A program made the translations under genes and the position numbers. Positions 40,580-49,688 of a stretch of DNA of 64,000 nucleotides are shown here, one piece after another; within the stretch, counting starts at the first letter, position 1; each line of letters begins with the position of its first letter. The DNA is taken from the NCBI RefSeq assembly GCF_010686765.1, contig NZ_JAAGWF010000010.1, forward strand, positions 186,001 to 250,000, in the 5' to 3' direction. The notes beneath the pieces were generated by a model, which saw nothing but the letters and a program-made list of their open reading frames with translations, was not told the DNA's origin and searched no databases. Origin of the DNA: Geodermatophilus sabuli (GTDB lineage Bacteria > Actinomycetota > Actinomycetes > Mycobacteriales > Geodermatophilaceae).

Positions 40580-41584
40580 TCAGGTCGAGGGTGAGCCCGC
40601 TGTGGCCGTACCGATCCACTCGGCGACCAGGGCCCACGACTCGGCGTTGTTCGCCTCGGCCGCCAACCCGTGCCCGTTGCCGCGCACCCCGTGCGCGGCG
40701 AGCTCCAGGTGGTCGACGCGCGCGCCGCCGTCACGCAGGTGGGCCACCGTGGCCCGGTCGGCAGCCAGCCGGCCGGAGGCCTCGCCGGTGACCACGCACA
40801 CCGGGAGGCCGGCCAGCCGGGTCGGTCCTCCGGCGGCGGACCGGGCGAGGGGAACCGCGGTCAGCCCGTCGGACAGCCGGCCCAGCGGACCCAGCTCCAG
40901 GTAGGGCGGACCCAGCGGCTCCAGGGCCACCACCGCCGTCACCAGGCCGGGGGCGCGGTCGGCGGCCAGCCAGGCGGCCGGCGCACCGGCGGACGCCGCG
41001 ACGACGACGGCCGGTCCGGTGCGGAGCAGCAGGTCGACGAGCCGGCGGGCGTCGAGGTCCTGCCCCAGTGCCATGTCCAGCAGCAGCCCCGAGGACGAGG
41101 CCACCTGCGCGTCGGCGTGCGGTGTGCCCGCCGTCCGCGCCCAGGGCCAGGCGGTGTGCGCGGCCGCGCGCTCGCCGTCACGGGGCACCAGGAAGTCCAG
41201 CCCCGCGTGGTCGGGGAACGGGGTCCGCAGCCCGAGGCGCGCCGGGTCCCAGGGCGAGCGACCGTGCCCCGGCCGGTCGAGCAGGTAGACCGGGTGGCCG
41301 TCCCGGACGGCCAGCTCGGCCCATCCCGCGTCGGCGCCGGTCGTCCCCAGCCAGTCGGTGGACTGGCTGCCCCCGCCGTGCACCAGCACCAGCGTCGGCC
41401 GGCCGGCCGGCTCGGCCGGCGCCTCCCACTGCACCCACGCCGGGCCGAGCTGCCAGGGACCGCGCTCGTCCTCCCGCAGGTCGCCGGGCAGCCAGAAGGC
41501 ACCGCGCCGCCGGTGCGCGGGGACGGCGTCCTCGTGCGGCGCCCGGGCACCGGCGGCCCGCTCCACGCCGTCGGCCGCGGTCAC
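40580..41584 (-). CDS. alpha/beta hydrolase
   Basis: 334 residues from GTG 41584, overlapping the monooxygenase stop by 4 bp. Oxyanion-hole strand LVLVHGGGSQSTDWLG (66-80), then DRPGHGRSPWDP. The nucleophile elbow appears as VVAASAGAPAAW, an A-S-x-G variant of GxSxG, and a late His is in the AAHGVRGNGHG region. No signal peptide. Co-translated with a flavin monooxygenase, so the pair may hydroxylate and then cleave an aromatic or ester substrate (inference). Confidence 0.83.
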   Translation of the reverse strand: MTAADGVERAAGARAPHEDAVPAHRRRGAFWLPGDLREDERGPWQLGPAWVQWEAPAEPAGRPTLVLVHGGGSQSTDWLGTTGADAGWAELAVRDGHPVYLLDRPGHGRSPWDPARLGLRTPFPDHAGLDFLVPRDGERAAAHTAWPWARTAGTPHADAQVASSSGLLLDMALGQDLDARRLVDLLLRTGPAVVVAASAGAPAAWLAADRAPGLVTAVVALEPLGPPYLELGPLGRLSDGLTAVPLARSAAGGPTRLAGLPVCVVTGEASGRLAADRATVAHLRDGGARVDHLELAAHGVRGNGHGLAAEANNAESWALVAEWIGTATAGSPST

Positions 41585-42780
41585 CGGGCGCCGATCAGCG
41601 ACGGCGTCTCCATCGCCTTGGTCGCCATGAGCCGCGCGATCAGCGCCTCGCGGTCGGAGGCCAGCCGGCGCAGCCCGGCCAGCTGTCGCTCCAGCTCGTC
41701 CGGGTCCCCCGTGTGGAAGATCATCTTCTTGATCGCGGTGGCCACCGGGTCCACCATCTCGACGAAGACCCGGCGCCGCTCGCGGGCGTAGGCGTCCAGC
41801 ACCGAGTCGTCGGCCGCGCCGTGGACGACGGCGGCCAGTGCCTCGGTGAGGACGAAGGTGTCGAACAGGCCGCCGGTCAGGCCCAGCCCACCGGAGGGGT
41901 TCGTGACGTGGGCGGCATCGCCGGCCAGCAGCACCCTGCCCTCGCGGAAGCGGGGCACGACCCGCTGGTGCATGCGGTAGGGAGCCCACTCCACGACCTC
42001 GACGTCGTCCGGCGTGGGCAGGACCGCCCGGTGGAACGCCGGCATCCGCGCGAGGACGCCGTCCTCGGGCTGGTCCACGGACTCGCAGTAGGTGTAGCGC
42101 CACAGCCCCGGCCCGCCGCTGTCGTCGAGCTTGGCGACGACCGCCCCGTAGACGTCGTCGACGATGAAGGTGTTCTGCGCGAAGCCGTGCTCGCCGAACG
42201 GGTAGCGGATGTTCGTGGCCACGAAGCGCTCGGGCCAGGTGAACCCCTCGAACGGCAGCCCGAGCGCGGCGCGGACGGCACTGGAGGCCCCGTCGGCGCC
42301 GATCACCCACGCGGCGCGGAAGGTCTCGGCGCCGGACGGGGTGTCGACCGTGAGCGTGACGCCCGCGTCGTCCTGCATCACGGCGCGGACGGCGTGCTGC
42401 CACAGCACCCGCACGGACGGGTGGGCGGCCAGCTCGTCGAGGGCGAGCTGGACGAGGGCTCCCTGACCCAGGTGCAGGTTGTAGGGGCGGGCGACCAGCC
42501 CCTCGAGGGAGTCGAGGCCGAAGCGCACCCGCTCGCCGGTGCGGTGGGCCCGGTACTCGTAGTCCTGCTTGAGGAGACCGCGGGCCGCGGCCTGCTCGTA
42601 GATGCCGAGCCGGTCGAGGCCCTCCAGGACCGCCCAGTGGTAGATCGCCGCCCGTGGCGACCAGGACACCCCGGGAGCGCGGTCGAGCACGGTCACCGGG
42701 ACGCCGGCCCGCGCCAGCCCGAGGGCGTTGAGGATCCCCACCGGCCCGGCGCCCACCACCAGCACTGCGTCGTCGCTCAT
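41581..42780 (-). CDS. FAD-dependent aromatic-type monooxygenase
   Basis: 399 residues from ATG 42780. Group A flavoprotein hydroxylase with the GXGXXG Rossmann motif VVGAGPVG (8-15), the DG motif GADGASSAVRAAL and the GD motif LLAGDAAHVTNPSGGLGLTGG. Closest in style to MhpA/PcpB-like phenol or hydroxyphenylpropionate hydroxylases that use NAD(P)H and O2. The substrate cannot be assigned. It forms a two-gene unit with the alpha/beta hydrolase. Confidence 0.88.
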   Translation of the reverse strand: MSDDAVLVVGAGPVGILNALGLARAGVPVTVLDRAPGVSWSPRAAIYHWAVLEGLDRLGIYEQAAARGLLKQDYEYRAHRTGERVRFGLDSLEGLVARPYNLHLGQGALVQLALDELAAHPSVRVLWQHAVRAVMQDDAGVTLTVDTPSGAETFRAAWVIGADGASSAVRAALGLPFEGFTWPERFVATNIRYPFGEHGFAQNTFIVDDVYGAVVAKLDDSGGPGLWRYTYCESVDQPEDGVLARMPAFHRAVLPTPDDVEVVEWAPYRMHQRVVPRFREGRVLLAGDAAHVTNPSGGLGLTGGLFDTFVLTEALAAVVHGAADDSVLDAYARERRRVFVEMVDPVATAIKKMIFHTGDPDELERQLAGLRRLASDREALIARLMATKAMETPSLIGAR

Positions 42781-42837
42781 GGCCTGGACGCTGCCCCTCC
42801 CACCCACGGCGATCAACCGCGCGTCCGCCTGGCGGCA

Positions 42838-42893
42838 GAGAGGACCCCTTCCTCCCCACCACTGGCACGCTCGCGGCGGGCCCTGGAGGGGCC
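42838..42893 (+). repeat. dispersed intergenic hairpin repeat, copy 3
   Basis: About 56 bp with sense on the plus strand, ending 3 bp before the polA stop codon. Starts GAGAGGACCCCTTCCTC (5-bp hairpin GAGGA/TCCTC), continues CCCACCACTGGCACGCTCGC and ends in a GGGCCCTGGAGGGGCC hairpin-like segment. Confidence 0.75.
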
Positions 42894-42895
42894 GC

Positions 42896-45634
42896 TCAGT
42901 GGGCGGCGGCGTCCCAGCTGGCCCCGAAGCCCACGGAGACCTCCAGCGGGACCGAGAGCTGGGCGGCGCCGGCCATCTCCCGGCGGACCAGCGCCTCCAG
43001 GGTCTCCCGCTCGCCCGGGGCGACCTCGAGCACCAGTTCGTCGTGGACCTGCAGCACCATCCGCGACCGCAGGCCCTCGGTCGCGATCGCCTTCTCCACG
43101 CCCAGCATCGCGACCTTGATGACGTCGGCCGCGGAGCCCTGGATGGGGGCGTTGAGCGCCATCCGCTCGGCCATCTCGCGGCGCTGCCGGTTGTCGCTGG
43201 TCAGGTCGGGCAGGTAGCGGCGGCGGCCGAGCGTCGTCTCGGTGTACCCGGTCTGCCGGGCGTCGTCGACCACGCCGTCGAGGTAGTCGCGGATGCCCCC
43301 GAAGCGCTCGAAGTAGGCGTGCATCTGGCCGCGCGCCTCCTCGGGGGTGATCCGCAGCTGCTGCGCCAGGCCGTAGGCCGACAGCCCGTAGGCCAGGCCG
43401 TAGCTCATCGCCTTGATCCGGCGGCGCATCTCGGGGTCGACGTCCTCGATCGGGATGTCGAAGGCCTTGGACGCGACGAAGGAGTGCAGGTCCTCCCCGG
43501 ACATGAAGGCCTCGATCAGGCCCTCGTCGCTGGAGAGGTGGGCCATGATCCGCATCTCGATCTGGCTGTAGTCGGCCGTCATCAGCGACTCGTAGCCGGC
43601 CCCCACGACGAACGCCTGGCGGATGCGGCGGCCCTCGGCCGTGCGGATCGGGATGTTCTGCAGGTTCGGGTCGGTCGAGGACAACCGGCCGGTGGCGGCG
43701 ATCGTCTGCTGGAACGTGGTGTGGATCCGCCCGGCGTCGTCGACCATCGGGATCAGGCCGTCGATGACCGTGCGCAGCCGGGTGACGTCCCGGTGGCGCA
43801 GCAGGTGCTCGAGGAACGGGTGGCCGGTGGCGGCCAGCAGCGAGGTCAGCGCCTCGGCGTCGGTCGTGTACCCGGACTTGATCTTCTTCGTCTTGGGCAG
43901 GCCCAGCTCGTCGAACAGCACCGCCTGCAGCTGTTTGGGCGACCCGAGGTTCACCTCGCGGCCGATCACCGCGTAGCACTCGGCCGCGGCGTCGGCGACG
44001 CCCTCGGCGAACTCCTGCTGCAGCTGCAGCAGGAAGTCCAGGTCCGCGGCGATGCCCCGGTACTCCATGGCGGCCAGCACCCGCGTCAGCGGCAGCTCGA
44101 TCCCGCCCAGGAGGGCGTCGCCGCCGCGTTGGCCGAGCACGCTCTCCAGCGCATCGGAGAGGTCGTTGACCGCGACGGCCTTGAGGACGTCGGCGTGCGC
44201 GGCCTCGCGGGCGACGTCCTCCTCCGAGGGGCCCATCCCGTCGAGGGTGAGCTGGGCGTCGGGAGCGGCGTCGTCCTTGAGCTCGCGGCGCAGGTAGCGG
44301 ACGGCGAGGTCGCCGAGGTCGAACGAGCGCTGGCCGGGCAGGGCCAGGTAGGCGGCGAGCGCGGTGTCGCTCACCATGCCCTCGAGCTCCCAGCCGCGGG
44401 CCCACACGGCCAGCAGCGGCCCCTTCACCTCGTGCACGACCTTGGGGGTGGACGGGTCAGCCAGCCAGGCCGCCAGCGCCTGCTCGTCGGCGACGTCCAG
44501 CCCGGGGCCGAGGTCGACGAACGTGGTGTGGTCGTCGGCCGCGGCCAGCGCCAGGCCGGTCAGCTCACCGGTCCCCCGCCCCCAGGTGCCGCGGAAGACG
44601 ACGCCGGTGCGCCCCGTCCGGGCGTGCGCACCCAGCCAGTCGGCCAGCCCGCCCGCGGGCAGCTCGTCGACGGTGACGTCGAAGCCCCCCTCGACCTCCG
44701 GCTCGGCGCTGGTGAGGGTGGCGAACAGCCGGTCGCGCAGGACGCGGAACTGCAGGTTGTCGAAGAGGGTGTGCACCTCGTTGCGGTCCCACGCGCGGAC
44801 GGCGAGGTCGGCCGGGCCCAGCTCCAGCGGCACGGCGCGGTCCAGCTCGGTCAGCAGGCGGTTCTGGAGCACCGAGGACAGGTGCTCGCGCAGCTTGTCG
44901 CCGACCTTGCCCTTGACGGTGTCGACCTGGTCGACCAGCGCGTCCAGGGAGCCGTACTCGCGGACCCACTTGGCCGCCGTCTTCTCCCCCACGCTCGGGA
45001 TGCTGGGCAGGTTGTCGCTGGGGTCGCCGCGCAGGGCGGCGAAGTCCGGGTACTGCGCCGGGGACAGCCCGTACTTGGTCTCGACCTCCTCCGGCGTGAA
45101 CCGGGTGAGGTCGGAGACGCCCTTGCGGGGGTACAGCACGGTGACGTGCTCGTTGACCAACTGGAGCGCGTCGCGGTCGCCGGTGCCGATCAGCACGTCC
45201 ATGCCCTGCTCGACGGCCTGCACCGTGAGGGTGGCGATGACGTCGTCGGCCTCGTAGCCCTCGGCGGTGATGACCGGCACCCGCAGTGCGCCGAGCACCT
45301 CCTGGATGAGGCTGACCTGGCCGCGGAAGTCCGTCGGGCTCTCGGTGCGGTTGGCCTTGTACTCGGCGTAGATCTCGCTCCGGAACGTCTTGCGGCCGAC
45401 GTCGAAGGCGACGGCGAGGTGCGAGGGCTGCTCGTCGCGCAGGATGTTGATGAGCATCGACGTGAAGCCGTAGACCGCGTTGGTCGGCTGCCCGGTGGTC
45501 GTGGAGAAGTTCTCCACGGGCAGCGCGAAGAACGCGCGGTAGGCCAGCGAGTGGCCATCGAGGAGGAGCAGCCGGGGGCGGACTCCCGGCGTGGCGGGGG
45601 CGGCGTCGACGGCGCTGGGCGCGGGAGCGGACAT
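42896..45634 (-). CDS. polA: DNA polymerase I
   Basis: 912 residues from ATG 45634. N-terminal 5'-3' exonuclease domain (LLLDGHSLAYRAFFALP, VAFDVGRKTFRSEIYAEYKANR, GTGDRDALQLVN), a central 3'-5' exonuclease-like domain that probably lacks the full acidic site, as in other actinobacterial PolA, and a C-terminal polymerase domain with motif A MTADYSQIEMRIMAHLS, motif B RRRIKAMSYGLAYGLSAYGLAQQL and motif C LQVHDELVLEV. It works in repair and Okazaki fragment processing. Confidence 0.97.
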   Translation of the reverse strand: MSAPAPSAVDAAPATPGVRPRLLLLDGHSLAYRAFFALPVENFSTTTGQPTNAVYGFTSMLINILRDEQPSHLAVAFDVGRKTFRSEIYAEYKANRTESPTDFRGQVSLIQEVLGALRVPVITAEGYEADDVIATLTVQAVEQGMDVLIGTGDRDALQLVNEHVTVLYPRKGVSDLTRFTPEEVETKYGLSPAQYPDFAALRGDPSDNLPSIPSVGEKTAAKWVREYGSLDALVDQVDTVKGKVGDKLREHLSSVLQNRLLTELDRAVPLELGPADLAVRAWDRNEVHTLFDNLQFRVLRDRLFATLTSAEPEVEGGFDVTVDELPAGGLADWLGAHARTGRTGVVFRGTWGRGTGELTGLALAAADDHTTFVDLGPGLDVADEQALAAWLADPSTPKVVHEVKGPLLAVWARGWELEGMVSDTALAAYLALPGQRSFDLGDLAVRYLRRELKDDAAPDAQLTLDGMGPSEEDVAREAAHADVLKAVAVNDLSDALESVLGQRGGDALLGGIELPLTRVLAAMEYRGIAADLDFLLQLQQEFAEGVADAAAECYAVIGREVNLGSPKQLQAVLFDELGLPKTKKIKSGYTTDAEALTSLLAATGHPFLEHLLRHRDVTRLRTVIDGLIPMVDDAGRIHTTFQQTIAATGRLSSTDPNLQNIPIRTAEGRRIRQAFVVGAGYESLMTADYSQIEMRIMAHLSSDEGLIEAFMSGEDLHSFVASKAFDIPIEDVDPEMRRRIKAMSYGLAYGLSAYGLAQQLRITPEEARGQMHAYFERFGGIRDYLDGVVDDARQTGYTETTLGRRRYLPDLTSDNRQRREMAERMALNAPIQGSAADVIKVAMLGVEKAIATEGLRSRMVLQVHDELVLEVAPGERETLEALVRREMAGAAQLSVPLEVSVGFGASWDAAAH

Positions 45635-45714
45635 CGGGGCCCAGCTTAGGGGCGCCCACCGACACCCCAGCAGGGCGCGACGGGCGGGCCCAGGCCGCTG
45701 GTTACCGTGCCGGG

Positions 45715-46119
45715 GTGACCCTCGCCCGACCCGACTGGCTCCCCGCCGGCCACTCCAGCCCCCTCGACGACAAACTGGGCATCGAGATCACCGACTACGA
45801 CCCCGACCACCTCGTCGCCCGGATGCCCGTGGACGGCAACCAGCAGCCGATGGGGCTGCTGCACGGCGGGGCGACGTGCGCGCTCGTGGAGACGGTCGGC
45901 TCGTGGGCCGCCGCGCTGGGCGCCGGTCCCGGCCGCCGCTGCGTCGGGGTGGAGCTCAACGTCAGCTACCTGCGCGCGGCGACCTCCGGCGTCGTCACCG
46001 CGGTCGCCACGCCGGTCCGGCGGGGACGCACGCTGGCCACCTTCCGGGTGGAGGTCAGCGACGAGCGGGGACGGCCGACGGCGACCGCGCGACTGACCTG
46101 CATGCTGTCCTCCACCTGA
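45715..46119 (+). CDS. PaaI-type hotdog-fold thioesterase
   Basis: 134 residues from GTG 45715. Hotdog fold with the PaaI/YbdB signature: MPVDGNQQPMGLLHGGATCALVETVGSWAA, including the HGG turn and downstream catalytic Glu, then VGVELNVSYLRAATSGVVTAVATPVRRGR. It is predicted to hydrolyse small acyl- or aryl-CoA thioesters. It is divergent from polA, an arrangement also present in other actinobacteria. Confidence 0.92.
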   Translation: MTLARPDWLPAGHSSPLDDKLGIEITDYDPDHLVARMPVDGNQQPMGLLHGGATCALVETVGSWAAALGAGPGRRCVGVELNVSYLRAATSGVVTAVATPVRRGRTLATFRVEVSDERGRPTATARLTCMLSST

Positions 46120-46275
46120 GCCGCAGCGGCCCTCGACGGCACCCGGCGGCGCACCACCCGATGGGATGACGAGGCGCCACGGCGTGTCGCGGAAAGGTCA
46201 CAGCTCACCGCTCGGCGATCGGCTGGCAACAGAGGCGGGTTAGGGTCCTGCCCACTCAGACGCCAGGGAGGTCGA

Positions 46276-47649
46276 GTGACGCACGCTCCAGACCGGGTTC
46301 GACGCCGCGGTCGACGGTCCGGTCCGGGGGACCCCCGTACCGGCCCACCGGCCACCGGCTCCGGCCGTTCCCGCCCGGTGCTGCTCCTGCGACTGTTCCT
46401 CGTCGCCCTCTTCACGGCGGGCATCGCCGCGCTGGGCGCCGGCACCGCGTCGGCCCAGCCCGAGGAGACCGGTCCCACGGAGCAGGTGCTCGGGACCCTG
46501 CAGACCAGCCGCAGCGGCCCCATCGAGGGCGTGCAGGTCACGGTCACGACGGCGGACGGCGACGAGGTCGACGAGGTCGAGACCGACGAGGAGGGCCGCT
46601 GGGCGGTCGAGGTCCCGGGTCCCGGCCAGTACGTCGTCACGATCGACGCCGACGACCTGCCCGACACCGTCGAGCTGGCGGGCGAGGACAACCGCACCGT
46701 CACCGTCGACGAGGGCCGCCGCCAGGCGGTCATCATCGGTCTCGAGGACGGCAGCCGCGGCTCCGGCGGCGGCACGGTCCGGGCCGTCCAGCTGCTGGTC
46801 GACGGCATCCGCTTCGGCCTGCTGATCGCGATGGCCGCCGTCGGCCTCTCCCTGATCTTCGGGACGACGGGGCTGACCAACTTCGCGCACGGCGAGCTGG
46901 TCACCATCGGCGCCATCGCCGCCTGGTACGTCAACGTGCAGGGCGGGGTGTCGCTGATCCCGGCGACCATCATCGCGATGGTGGTCGGTGCCGCGGTGGG
47001 CGCGATCAGCGAGCTGGGGCTCTGGCGGCCGCTGCGCCGCCGGGGCACCGGCCTGGTCGCGGCCCTGGTCATCTCGATCGGCCTGTCGCTGCTGCTGCGC
47101 TACCTGATCCAGATCGTCTACGGCGGGCGGTCCAGCCCCTACGACTTCCCGACCGGGCGGGCGGTGGACTACGGCCTGTTCACGCTGACCAACCGGTCGC
47201 TGGCCTCGATCATCATCTCGATCGTCGTCCTGGTCCTGGTCGCGGTCATGCTGCAGCGCACCAAGATCGGCAAGGCCATGCGTGCGGTCTCCGACAACCG
47301 CGACCTCGCCGCCTCGTCCGGCATCGACGTCAACCGGGTCATCCTGGTCGTGTGGATGATGGGCGGCGCCCTGGCCGCGCTCGGCGGCGTCCTCCTGGGC
47401 CTGTCGGACCAGGTGCAGTGGGACATGGGCTTCCGCCTGCTGCTGCTGATGTTCGCCGGCGTCACCCTCGGCGGCCTCGGGACCGCCTACGGCGCCCTGG
47501 TGGGCAGCCTCATCGTCGGCGTGTTCGTGCAGATGTCGACCCTCGTCATCCCGAATGACGTGAAGTACGTCGGAGGGCTCCTGCTCTTGATCGTCATCCT
47601 CGTCATCCGGCCCCAGGGCATCCTGGGCAGCCGCGCACGGATCGGCTGA
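46276..47649 (+). CDS. livH: branched-chain amino-acid ABC permease LivH with N-terminal secreted domain
   Basis: 457 residues, about 160 longer than a normal LivH. Residues 1-34 are basic, 35-60 form a signal-peptide-like helix ending ASA|QPEE, 70-155 look like a small beta-sandwich (GPIEGVQVTVTTADGDEV...TDEEGRWAVEVPGPGQYVVTID, resembling a carboxypeptidase regulatory-like domain), and a Gly-rich linker leads to the LivH permease (about 168-457: SLIFGTTGLTNFAHGELVTIGA, PQGILGSRARIG). Start GTG 46276 has GGGAGG upstream. First gene of livHMGF. The extra domain would sit outside the membrane, near where LivK docks. Interpretation of the domain is tentative; the permease call is firm. Confidence 0.9.
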   Translation: MTHAPDRVRRRGRRSGPGDPRTGPPATGSGRSRPVLLLRLFLVALFTAGIAALGAGTASAQPEETGPTEQVLGTLQTSRSGPIEGVQVTVTTADGDEVDEVETDEEGRWAVEVPGPGQYVVTIDADDLPDTVELAGEDNRTVTVDEGRRQAVIIGLEDGSRGSGGGTVRAVQLLVDGIRFGLLIAMAAVGLSLIFGTTGLTNFAHGELVTIGAIAAWYVNVQGGVSLIPATIIAMVVGAAVGAISELGLWRPLRRRGTGLVAALVISIGLSLLLRYLIQIVYGGRSSPYDFPTGRAVDYGLFTLTNRSLASIIISIVVLVLVAVMLQRTKIGKAMRAVSDNRDLAASSGIDVNRVILVVWMMGGALAALGGVLLGLSDQVQWDMGFRLLLLMFAGVTLGGLGTAYGALVGSLIVGVFVQMSTLVIPNDVKYVGGLLLLIVILVIRPQGILGSRARIG

Positions 47650-47653
47650 CCCC

Positions 47654-48652
47654 ATGGGAGACCTCCTCAACGCACTGGCCGTCGCCGGCAAGTCGGCGCT
47701 GGGCTTCCAGGCGATCTTCTTCGCGCTGCTGGCCGTCGGCATCAACGTGCAGTTCGGCTACGCCGGGCTGCTCAACTTCGGCCAGATCGCCTTCGCGCTC
47801 CTCGGCGGGTTCGGCATCGCCATCTCGGTCAGCCAGTGGGGCCTGCCCTTCTGGGTCGGCGTGCTGGTCGGGCTGCTGGCCGCCGTCGTCCTCGCCCTGC
47901 TGCTCGGCCTGCCGACGCTGCGCCTGCGTGCGGACTACCTGGCCATCGCGACCATCGCCACGGCGGAGGGCCTACGGCTGCTGTTCCGGTCGGTGTCGGC
48001 CACGCCGGTCACCAACGGCACCCGCGGCCTGTCGGCCTTCAACGGCGACTTCATCGGGCTCGCGCCCTGGGCCACGAACGAGCGGTACCGGATCCTCGGC
48101 ACCACCTGGTCCGGCGGCGAGCTGTGGGTCGCGCTGGTCGGCTGGGTGATCGTGGTGCTCTCCGGGCTGCTGATCTGGGCGCTGATGCGCAGCCCGTGGG
48201 GCCGGGTCCTGAAGTCGATCCGCGAGGACGAGGACGCCGTCCGCTCACTGGGCAAGAACGTCTACGTCTACAAGATGCAGGCCCTGGTGCTCGGCGGGAT
48301 CCTCGGTGCCCTGGGCGGCATGGTGTACGCCGTCGGCACCGGGTCGGCGGTCCCCGACCAGTACCAGAACGCCAACACGTTCCTGGCCTACGCGGCCCTG
48401 ATCCTCGGCGGTGCCGCGCGGGTGCTCGGCCCGGTCGTGGGCGCCATGATCCTGCTGTTCATCCTGCAGTTCGCCGACACCGGCCTCCGGCTGCTCATCG
48501 ACAACGGCATCATCCCCGAGGGGCTGCTGTCCTCCACGGACGTCGCGCAGATCCGCTTCGTGCTCGTCGGCGTGGGTCTCATGCTGTTGTTGATCTTCCG
48601 GCCGCAGGGCATCTTCGGTGACCGACGAGAGGTGATGCTCGATGCCCGCTGA
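47654..48652 (+). CDS. livM: branched-chain amino-acid ABC permease LivM
   Basis: 332 residues with about eight to ten transmembrane helices. NVQFGYAGLLNFGQIAFALLGGFG, LPTLRLRADYLAIATIATAEGLRL and the EAA-like loop WGRVLKSIREDEDAVRSLGKNVYVYKM identify LivM. It pairs with LivH to form the membrane channel. Begins 4 bp after livH and overlaps livG by 11 bp. Confidence 0.95.
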   Translation: MGDLLNALAVAGKSALGFQAIFFALLAVGINVQFGYAGLLNFGQIAFALLGGFGIAISVSQWGLPFWVGVLVGLLAAVVLALLLGLPTLRLRADYLAIATIATAEGLRLLFRSVSATPVTNGTRGLSAFNGDFIGLAPWATNERYRILGTTWSGGELWVALVGWVIVVLSGLLIWALMRSPWGRVLKSIREDEDAVRSLGKNVYVYKMQALVLGGILGALGGMVYAVGTGSAVPDQYQNANTFLAYAALILGGAARVLGPVVGAMILLFILQFADTGLRLLIDNGIIPEGLLSSTDVAQIRFVLVGVGLMLLLIFRPQGIFGDRREVMLDAR

Positions 48653-49688
48653 CCCGACTCCGCACGGGGCCACCGCCTCCGGTGCGGGCACGCCGCCCGA
48701 GCAGCCCCCGGCCCAGGCGTGGCAGAGCGGGGACGCCCCGCAGCGGCGGGCCCAGGCGGCACTGCGCGACCTGCCCTGGGAGGTGGGCGTCGCCAAGCCC
48801 GACGCCGCCGTCGTCGTCGACGGGGTCACCCGCACCTTCGGTGGGCTCACGGCCGTCTCGGTCGACCACCTGGAGATCCAGCGCGGCGGGATCACCGGCC
48901 TGATCGGTCCCAACGGTGCCGGCAAGACGACGCTGTTCAACCTGCTCACCGGGTTCGACCAGCCCAACACCGGCACCTGGTCGTTCAACGGCCGACCGCT
49001 CGGCAAGCTCGCCCCGCACCAGGTGGCCCGGCTCGGCGTCGTGCGCACCTTCCAGCTCACCAAGGCGCTCTCCCGGCTCACCGTGCTGCAGAACATGCTG
49101 CTCGGGGCCCAGGGGCAGCGTGGCGAGAGCTTCCTGCGCGCGCTGGTGCCCGGCACCTGGCGCACGCAGGAGAAGGAGAACACCGAGAAGGCGATGGACC
49201 TGCTCCGGCGGTTCAAGCTGGACACCAAGAAGGACGACTTCGCCGGCACCCTCTCCGGCGGTCAGCGCAAGCTGCTCGAGATGGCGCGGGCGCTCATGAG
49301 CGACCCGCAGGTGGTCATGCTCGACGAGCCGATGGCCGGGGTGAACCCGGCGCTGACGCAGAGCCTGCTCGGGCACGTCAAGGACCTCCGCGAGCAGGGC
49401 ATGACGGTGATCTTCGTCGAGCACGACATGGACGTCGTCCGCGACATCAGCGACTGGGTCGTCGTCATGGCCGCCGGCAAGATCATCGCCGAGGGTCCCC
49501 CGGAGTCGATCAGCCAGAACCAGGCCGTGGTCGACGCCTACCTCGGCGCCCACCACGACGCCCCGCTGACCGTCGAGGAGGAGGACCGCGTCCTCGCCCA
49601 GGCCGAGCAGGCGATCGCGCGCGAGGAGAACGCCGACGGCGACGTCCTCGACTCCACGCCCCACCGGAAGGGACCGACCGATGAGTGA
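48642..49688 (+). CDS. livG: branched-chain amino-acid ABC ATPase LivG
   Basis: 348 residues. An Ala/Pro-rich N-terminal extension (about 1-55) not found in typical 255-residue LivG precedes the ATPase domain: Walker A GPNGAGKT (89-96), signature LSGGQRKLLEMARAL, Walker B VVMLDEPMAGVNP, H-loop VEHDMDVV. A further 60-residue acidic C-terminal tail follows. It energises LivHM transport. Overlaps livF by 8 bp. Confidence 0.95.
   Translation: MPADPTPHGATASGAGTPPEQPPAQAWQSGDAPQRRAQAALRDLPWEVGVAKPDAAVVVDGVTRTFGGLTAVSVDHLEIQRGGITGLIGPNGAGKTTLFNLLTGFDQPNTGTWSFNGRPLGKLAPHQVARLGVVRTFQLTKALSRLTVLQNMLLGAQGQRGESFLRALVPGTWRTQEKENTEKAMDLLRRFKLDTKKDDFAGTLSGGQRKLLEMARALMSDPQVVMLDEPMAGVNPALTQSLLGHVKDLREQGMTVIFVEHDMDVVRDISDWVVVMAAGKIIAEGPPESISQNQAVVDAYLGAHHDAPLTVEEEDRVLAQAEQAIAREENADGDVLDSTPHRKGPTDE

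Noticed and set aside
42728-45649. 973-codon plus-strand open frame opposite polA
   Set aside because: Antisense shadow of PolA with no recognisable domain; PolA motifs A, B and C are clear on the other strand.
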